DNA of 64,000 nt from Billgrantia endophytica (GTDB lineage Bacteria; Pseudomonadota; Gammaproteobacteria; Pseudomonadales; Halomonadaceae). Location of the stretch: assembly GCF_002879615.1 (NCBI RefSeq), contig NZ_PNRF01000046.1, forward strand, positions 18,558 through 82,557, read 5' to 3'. Of the stretch, positions 59,486 to 64,000 are shown piece by piece (positions within the stretch are counted from its first letter, which is position 1; every line of letters begins with the position of its first letter). Below the pieces are notes generated by a model. That model was not told where the DNA came from, ran no database searches, and saw nothing but the letters and a program-made list of their open reading frames with translations. The translations under genes were made by a program, and so were the position numbers.

Positions 59486-61024
59486 TCAGAATGTGGTGGG
59501 CCAGGCTGACAACTGGTGTTTACCTATACCTCCTGACAAGTGCATGGTATGGAACTCAAGCGTCTTGATGAGGTGACGACGGGTATCGGCCGGCCGTATC
59601 ACTGACTGTACTGAGTACATCTCCGCCAGACCCCAAACACTATTGTCCCGCTCCATCTGCTTACGGAGCTGTTGTTGCTCTTCTTCTGATGGATTCCTGC
59701 CCCAGGTGACCACCTGAACCGAATAAGCCGGATCCATGAAGCTCACCTCGGCGGTGGGCCAGGCGACAACTTCATCGGAATTGCGGCCCCCTCCCATGTT
59801 CAGGTAGGCCTGGCCGTAGCTCTTGCGCATAATCACCGACAGCTTGGGCACGGTGCACATCTGCAGTGCTGTCATGAAGTTCATGATCTTGCCAGGGGCC
59901 TTCATCCGCTCGCCCTCGATCCCGATCACGAACCCCGGAGTGTCCACCATCATCACAATCGGAATGTTGAATGAATCACAGAGCACTAGAAAACGGGTGA
60001 TTTTTTCGCATCCAGCTACGTCCATGGCGCCGGCTTTGTACATGGGGTTGTTTGCCACGATACCGACGGTCCCGCCATCGAGGCGGGCAAGCCCGGTAAC
60101 GACGGTACGGCCAAACCGGGGCTTCAGCTCAAAGAAACTGTCCTGGTCAACCATTGACCTGATGATTTTGCGCACGTCGTAGACCCTGCGGCGGCTCTCC
60201 GGCAGAATATCCTGCACCTGTGCGGCGGCCTCGTCAGAGCCTTCAGGGACAAGCGCCCGGGGAGGCGGTTCATTCTTGTGCGAAGGTAGATAGGAAAGAA
60301 ACTTCCGGATCAGATCCAGTGCCTCTTCGTCGGTCTCTGCCACCCGATCGATGAGTCCCGTCACCTCATCATGGAGCTTCCAGCCACCAAGATCCTCAGG
60401 GTCGACTTTCTGGCCGATGGCGACCGAGGCAAGGCTCGCACTCGCCACGGCCAGCACCGAGCCCTTGCGCATAACGGTAAAATCCGACAGGCAGGCATAC
60501 CAGGCGGATGATCCGTAACACTGGCCCAGGATAGCCGTCGCCCAAGGCGACTCCCGGTGACGTACATACTGCGTAGGATCATTGCCGAGCAAGGCCCCCA
60601 TTCCACGCGACCCCATATTATCCGGCATTCGCGCACCAGAGGACTCGCCGAAGAAGACCAGCGGAAAGCCGCGCTCCGTCGCCACCCGCTTTACATGGCT
60701 AATCTTCTTCATATTGGTGAGGCTACTAGAAGCCCCCTTTACGGTGAAATCGTTAGAGGCAATGCCGGCCGGGCGGCCATCCACTCGTGCGAAGCCCACC
60801 AGCTTCCCGTCCCCAGGGGTACGCTCACGGTCCGCCTCTACCACAGATGAGACACCCAGCAAACCACTTTCCATAAAGCTACCGGGATCGACGAAGTAGT
60901 CGATACGTTCTCGGGCGTTGAGTATGCTCGCCTCGCGACGGCGCTGCAGTTTCTCCTCACCGCCCATCGAATATGCACGCTCCTCACGCTCTTTGAGTTC
61001 AGCCATTTTTTTCTCAAGTGACAT
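59486..61024 (-). CDS. Acyl-CoA carboxylase carboxyltransferase subunit 2 (512 aa)
   Basis: The PccB-type protein starts MSLEKKMAELKEREERAYSMGGEEKLQRRREASILNARERIDYFVDPGSF, then IPA-like FPLVFFGESSGARMPDNMGSRGMG (N-half oxyanion loop), and the C-half RLDGGTVGIVANNPMYKAGAMDV, IPIVMMVDTPGFVIGIEGERM and AWPTAEVSFMDPAYSVQVV. Both halves are intact. It is the first carboxylase gene after the CoA-transferase gene, 83 bp downstream, and 39 bp before the biotin carrier. Relative to subunit 1, its oxyanion loops differ in sequence, implying a different acyl-CoA or structural role. Confidence 0.92.
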   Translation of the reverse strand: MSLEKKMAELKEREERAYSMGGEEKLQRRREASILNARERIDYFVDPGSFMESGLLGVSSVVEADRERTPGDGKLVGFARVDGRPAGIASNDFTVKGASSSLTNMKKISHVKRVATERGFPLVFFGESSGARMPDNMGSRGMGALLGNDPTQYVRHRESPWATAILGQCYGSSAWYACLSDFTVMRKGSVLAVASASLASVAIGQKVDPEDLGGWKLHDEVTGLIDRVAETDEEALDLIRKFLSYLPSHKNEPPPRALVPEGSDEAAAQVQDILPESRRRVYDVRKIIRSMVDQDSFFELKPRFGRTVVTGLARLDGGTVGIVANNPMYKAGAMDVAGCEKITRFLVLCDSFNIPIVMMVDTPGFVIGIEGERMKAPGKIMNFMTALQMCTVPKLSVIMRKSYGQAYLNMGGGRNSDEVVAWPTAEVSFMDPAYSVQVVTWGRNPSEEEQQQLRKQMERDNSVWGLAEMYSVQSVIRPADTRRHLIKTLEFHTMHLSGGIGKHQLSAWPTTF

Positions 61025-61107
61025 GCCTGGGGCTCCTGTATGTTATTGGTGAACCGACCAGCTAGGAGCGCAGCACTTCGCCCCCGATGTTTTGTTTAAA
61101 AGGTCAT

Positions 61108-62355
61108 CTAGTCGCTGGACTCTATACCGTGAATGACATCTTCCGCTGCCAGTGCCTTGATCGCCGTCTGATCAAGCCCCAGCTCATTAGTGAGAATCTC
61201 GACCGAGTCCTGGCCAATGTCTCGGCCGGCCCAGCGCACTGATCCTGGGGTGCGCGATAGCTTCGGCACCACATTAGCCATGGCGACAGGACCCAGCACT
61301 GGATCTTTCGGACTAATGATCATCTGCCGGGCGCGATAGTGGGGATCGGCGAAGATATCGCGCATGTTGAAGATTCGCGACGCTGGTACTGATGCCTCGT
61401 CGAGGACTGCTTCGAGCTCATCCACAGTAAGTGTCTCGGTCCAGGCTGCAATTACGGTGTCGATATCATTCTCGTACTCCGAACGAGCCGTCGGCGTGGC
61501 AAAACGCGGATCCTCCAGCAGCTCCGGCTGCTTCATGGCTTTGACTAAACGCTTGTAAACAGATTGAGAGCCGGCTGTGATATGGACATAACGGCCATCC
61601 TGCGTCGGGTAGAGTGAGTTCGGCGTATGGTTAGGCAGGCGGGGGCCGGCCCGCTCAGCAACATGGCCAATCTGATGGAAGGCGGGGATATGAGGCTCCA
61701 TGAAGCTGAAGGCGGCCTCATAGAGCGCGGCATCAACAACTTGTCCGTACCCGGTACGATTACGCTCTACCAAGGCCATGGAGGCGGCAAAAGCGGCATA
61801 GAGCCCGGTAATGTAGTCCGTCACCGAAACAGCCACCCTGGCTGGTGGTCGATCAGGGTCTCCGGTAATTTCCCTTAGGCCACTTACTGCTTCGCAGACT
61901 ACGCCGTATCCAGGCCGCTGGCTGTAGGGTCCGTCCTGACCGTAGCCGCTGATCCGCACCAGGATGAGTCCTTGGTTCACCGCGCTTAGTTCATCATAAT
62001 CAAGCCCCCAACGTTCCAAGGTGCCTGGTCTAAAATTCTCTACCACGATATCCGCCCGCTCGCAGAGCTGGCGGACCAGCTCTCTGCCACGCTCCTTTCT
62101 CAAGTCGATAGAGACTATCCGTTTGTTGCGTAGAATCGAGGCACCATAGAGTGAGCGACCCTGGTGGCGCTTACCCATGCTACGAACTGCATCACCTTCC
62201 TTTTGCTCCACCTTGATTACATCGGCACCGAAGTCCCCGAGCAAACGGGCACAAAATGGTCCAGCAACAGTGGAGCCAAGCTCAATTACCCGGTAACCGG
62301 AAAGCGGCCCCACACCATTTCCCGATTGAGCCGCAACTTGTCCTCCGCTTGACAT
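61108..62355 (-). CDS. CaiB/BaiF family (family III) CoA-transferase
   Basis: The 415-residue protein has LSGYRVIELGSTVAGPFCARLLGDFGADVIKVE at 18-50, the NFRPGTLERWGLDYD stretch at 107-121, ISGYGQDGPYSQRPGYG, and the conserved catalytic Asp180 in VSVTDYITGLYA. Such enzymes move CoA between carboxylic acids (for example oxalate, citramalate, carnitine). The ATG at 62355 has GGGAGG 7 bases upstream; a TTG at 62385 is rejected. As first gene of the operon it probably makes the acyl-CoA that the carboxylase genes use. The donor and acceptor are unknown. Confidence 0.93.
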   Translation of the reverse strand: MSSGGQVAAQSGNGVGPLSGYRVIELGSTVAGPFCARLLGDFGADVIKVEQKEGDAVRSMGKRHQGRSLYGASILRNKRIVSIDLRKERGRELVRQLCERADIVVENFRPGTLERWGLDYDELSAVNQGLILVRISGYGQDGPYSQRPGYGVVCEAVSGLREITGDPDRPPARVAVSVTDYITGLYAAFAASMALVERNRTGYGQVVDAALYEAAFSFMEPHIPAFHQIGHVAERAGPRLPNHTPNSLYPTQDGRYVHITAGSQSVYKRLVKAMKQPELLEDPRFATPTARSEYENDIDTVIAAWTETLTVDELEAVLDEASVPASRIFNMRDIFADPHYRARQMIISPKDPVLGPVAMANVVPKLSRTPGSVRWAGRDIGQDSVEILTNELGLDQTAIKALAAEDVIHGIESSD

Positions 62356-62402
62356 CACCCACCTCCCTAACTCTTTGCTCGACACAAAATCAAGGCTACA
62401 CT

Positions 62403-62422
62403 TTTACCGACATAAATGTAAA
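62403..62422. promoter_or_regulatory. Inverted repeat TTTAC-N10-GTAAA before the CoA-transferase operon
   Basis: The arms TTTAC (62403-62407) and GTAAA (62418-62422) lie in an AT-rich stretch 48-67 bp upstream of the start at 62355, where the operon promoter must lie. A nearby -35-like TTTACA occurs on the minus strand but no convincing -10 follows. Confidence 0.35.
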
Positions 62423-62477
62423 CAAAAATTCCGCCAAAAAAAATCAACCCTGAAAAAGCCTTCAGTCCCCTCTCGGC

Positions 62478-62610
62478 CAGGGTGGAGCGCGGTATCGCCA
62501 CCCGGTACGGGCGAAGATCTACTCTTGACGGTACAGCAGCAGGTACTCGGCATACTTGGCGATCATCACCTAAGCCAACAGGCCCTCGGTGGCGATGTCC
62601 TTGTTTGTAG
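62478..62610 (-). pseudogene. IS66 transposase fragment (left piece)
   Basis: The minus-strand translation shows IATEGLLA, a stop codon, IAKYAEYLLLYRQE, a second stop, IFAR and IPRSTLAE, matching the IS66 TnpC stretch that precedes the catalytic domain. Two stop codons and truncation at both ends make it inactive. The following segment of the same protein is found on the opposite strand at 63313-63606. Confidence 0.7.
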
Positions 62611-62744
62611 CGCGTCAACCGTCTCTCTGAGCGACACGGGATGGCTGGTCTTGAGTGTCGCGCGCATCGACGGTCGTCCGCGTGAGAGCTTGTTCTCCAT
62701 CGCCGTTCGGTGCCGATAGCTGTCGACGTTGAGTTCGAAGAGGG

Positions 62745-63290
62745 TGGCGTGGTGAATCAGGCGCTCGAGCCGTCGCCGCGCGCACTCAGCGAACTCGTCT
62801 TCAGCCAAGGGGGCCAGCGCTGGCCAATCCTCCTGATCGGCTTGGTCGGCGAAGCACGACCACACTGCCTTGATGGTGGGCAAGCGCAGGTCATTGAGCA
62901 TCTGGGTAAGCCGTGTGGCATCCGTCATCGTGGACGCACTCGTGCCACACCTCTGACCGTCGGGCGGTTCATCAGCTCGTCATAGATCACCAGCGACGCC
63001 AGTCGCACTTCGACGTGGGGGAGCTCGCTTATCGAGGGACCGAAGCGCTTACGTGGCACGTCGAGTTTCGGTAACTCGCCAGCCTCGAGCAGTCCCTCCA
63101 GGTGCTGAGCGAGTGCCGCTTCACAGCCCCACTCGTGGGCCAAGGCCAGCTAAGTCGACCATGCAGCGGCAGGCCAAGCGGGCCTCCTCTCCCACGAGAA
63201 AAGTGTCGATGATAGGCCTCTCGCGGGAACAATTGGTTGCGATAGGCCAGGTTCAATAGCACCATCAGCATGCGCCGCAGGGCATGAATG
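62745..63290 (-). pseudogene. IS21 family istA C-terminus and istB N-terminus fragments
   Basis: At 62928 a minus-strand frame begins MTDATRLTQMLNDLRLPTIKAVW, then EFAECARRRLERLI, which is the N-terminus of the IstB helper ATPase; it is cut before the Walker A motif. Directly upstream (62925-63290) pieces QLFPREAYHRHF, ARLACRCMVDLAGLAHEWG and CEAALAQHLEGLLEAGELPKL match the C-terminus of IstA with at least one frameshift. IstA and IstB overlap as in intact IS21 elements. Confidence 0.72.
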
Positions 63291-63312
63291 ACGTGATGGC
63301 AGCCACACGAGA

Positions 63313-63606
63313 GTGCTCGCTCTCAGCGAGCCGGTACTGCATGCCGACGAAATCCCGGTGCCGATGCTGGCCCCGGGCAAGAAGACGACCCACCGCGCCT
63401 ACCTGTGGGCCTACGCCACCACCCCCTACGCCGGATTGGAGGCGGTGATCTACGACTTCACCGAAGGGCGCGACGGCCAGCATGCCCGAACCTTCCTCGG
63501 TGAGTGGCAGGGCAAGCTGATCTGTGATGATTACAGCGACTACAAACAGAGCTTCGCCAAGGGTGTCACCGAGATCGGCTGCATGGCCGTCGCAAGTTCG
63601 TCGACT
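63313..63606 (+). pseudogene. IS66 transposase fragment (right piece, inverted)
   Basis: The plus-strand translation includes SEPVLHADEIPVPMLAPGKK, AYLWAYATTPYAGLEAVIYDF, GEWQGKLICDDYSDYK and GVTEIGCMA, typical of the catalytic domain of IS66 TnpC (HADE.P with the first acidic residue). Homology stops at the GCMA stretch where RRKF should follow; a frameshift occurs there. It would continue the fragment at 62478-62610 if one of the two were inverted. Confidence 0.75.
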
Positions 63607-63814
63607 TTTCGTACAAAACCTTGTGTCTCTCCGGGCTTGTTGATTAGCTACCAGCAGGCCCTGGCATCAGGGTGAGCATCCACAAAGCCTGAGGCGTCAC
63701 AGCCTGGAACCTAGATTATGCCCCCTGATGCCCTCTATCTCGATAGCTTGAATGGTATCCAAGCCCCTCCCGAACCGGAGTGAGGCTGCACGAACAAGGG
63801 AAGGCGACGAGATC
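63607..63814 (+). other. Non-coding region before the IS110 transposase, possible bridge-RNA region
   Basis: No gene is visible in this stretch. In IS110-group elements the non-coding end next to the transposase start gives rise to the bridge RNA that guides target choice, so part of 63676-63814 may play that role. The left end of the element was not identified. Confidence 0.35.
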
Positions 63815-64000
63815 ATGGCAGTAATTGGTATCGACGTCAGCAAGAAGAAGCTCGATTGTGCCTGGCTGCGCGATGTATCAACCGGCAAGGTTAAGACACG
63901 GGTATTTACTAACCACAGGCAGGGTTTTCCCCGCTTGCTGGAATGGCTTGAGCACCAGACCGGCGAACCGCGTGAACGGCTTCACATCCTGATGGAAGCT
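63815..64000 (+). CDS. IS110 family transposase, N-terminal part (cut by window edge)
   Basis: The first 62 residues start MAVIGIDVSKKKLDCAWLRD. GIDVSK with Asp7 is the first acidic residue of the DEDD RuvC-like catalytic domain of IS110 recombinases. HRQGFPRLLEWLE and the following RLHILMEA, leading to the second acidic residue, fit the family. The reading frame is open to the window end, so unlike the neighbouring remnants it may be intact. Confidence 0.88.
   Translation, partial: MAVIGIDVSKKKLDCAWLRDVSTGKVKTRVFTNHRQGFPRLLEWLEHQTGEPRERLHILMEA

Overview
The window is high-GC DNA from a gammaproteobacterium. Gene content and order suggest a member of the Halomonadaceae (Halomonas or a close relative): a secA end with a DciA-type gene diverging from it, dnaX-ybaB-recR, rnd-ycgL-ycgN, an mlaA-phosphatase-STAS operon, fetAB, Acr3-type arsenic efflux and many amino-acid and acyl-CoA catabolic genes. 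This assignment is inferred from reading the sequence, not from a database search. No rRNA gene, tRNA gene or CRISPR array was seen.

Layout. 1-3640: the 5' end of secA preceded by a short secreted ORF that looks like a SecM-type arrest peptide, the divergent helicase-loader gene dciA, two small genes and a lipoprotein hydrolase. 3723-10403: a fatty-acid or branched-acid oxidation block (acyl-CoA dehydrogenase, SDR dehydrogenase, acyl-CoA ligase, TetR regulator, thiolase) with several candidate operators. 10508-16858: fetAB, acr3, an MFS gene, arsR, a TauE-type exporter and a Bcr-type drug pump. 17013-38185: mostly housekeeping genes (tal, STAS/phosphatase/mlaA, a KAS III homologue, hrpA, fadD, yafJ, a VWA protein, ptrB, ycgN, ycgL, rnd, recR, ybaB, dnaX).

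38494-48380 is a catabolic block: an FAD amine oxidoreductase, a LysR regulator, and a tightly packed operon of aminotransferase, CoA-transferase A and B, M20 deacylase and thiolase, followed by a polar amino-acid ABC transporter. The first four genes are in the order of the Bacillus subtilis yodT-yodS-yodR-yodQ genes, which suggests breakdown of an imported beta-amino acid such as (acetyl-)beta-lysine. 48481-51833 is a manganese uptake system with its MntR-type regulator and a candidate MntR operator.

52165-64000 looks acquired. It has a visibly lower GC content and is bounded by broken IS701, IS5, IS66 and IS21 pieces and the start of an IS110 element. Its core (53012-62355, all on the minus strand) holds a CaiB-type CoA-transferase, two different biotin-dependent carboxyltransferase subunits, a 71-residue biotin carrier, an unrecognised multi-pass membrane protein, a biotin carboxylase and an AEC-family transporter. 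Together they look like an uncharacterised route that takes up an organic acid, activates it with CoA and (de)carboxylates it.

The observations most worth following are the SecM-like peptide upstream of secA, the YodTSRQ-like beta-amino-acid operon, the two-carboxyltransferase island, and a receiver-like domain that lacks its catalytic residues in the phosphatase gene next to mlaA.
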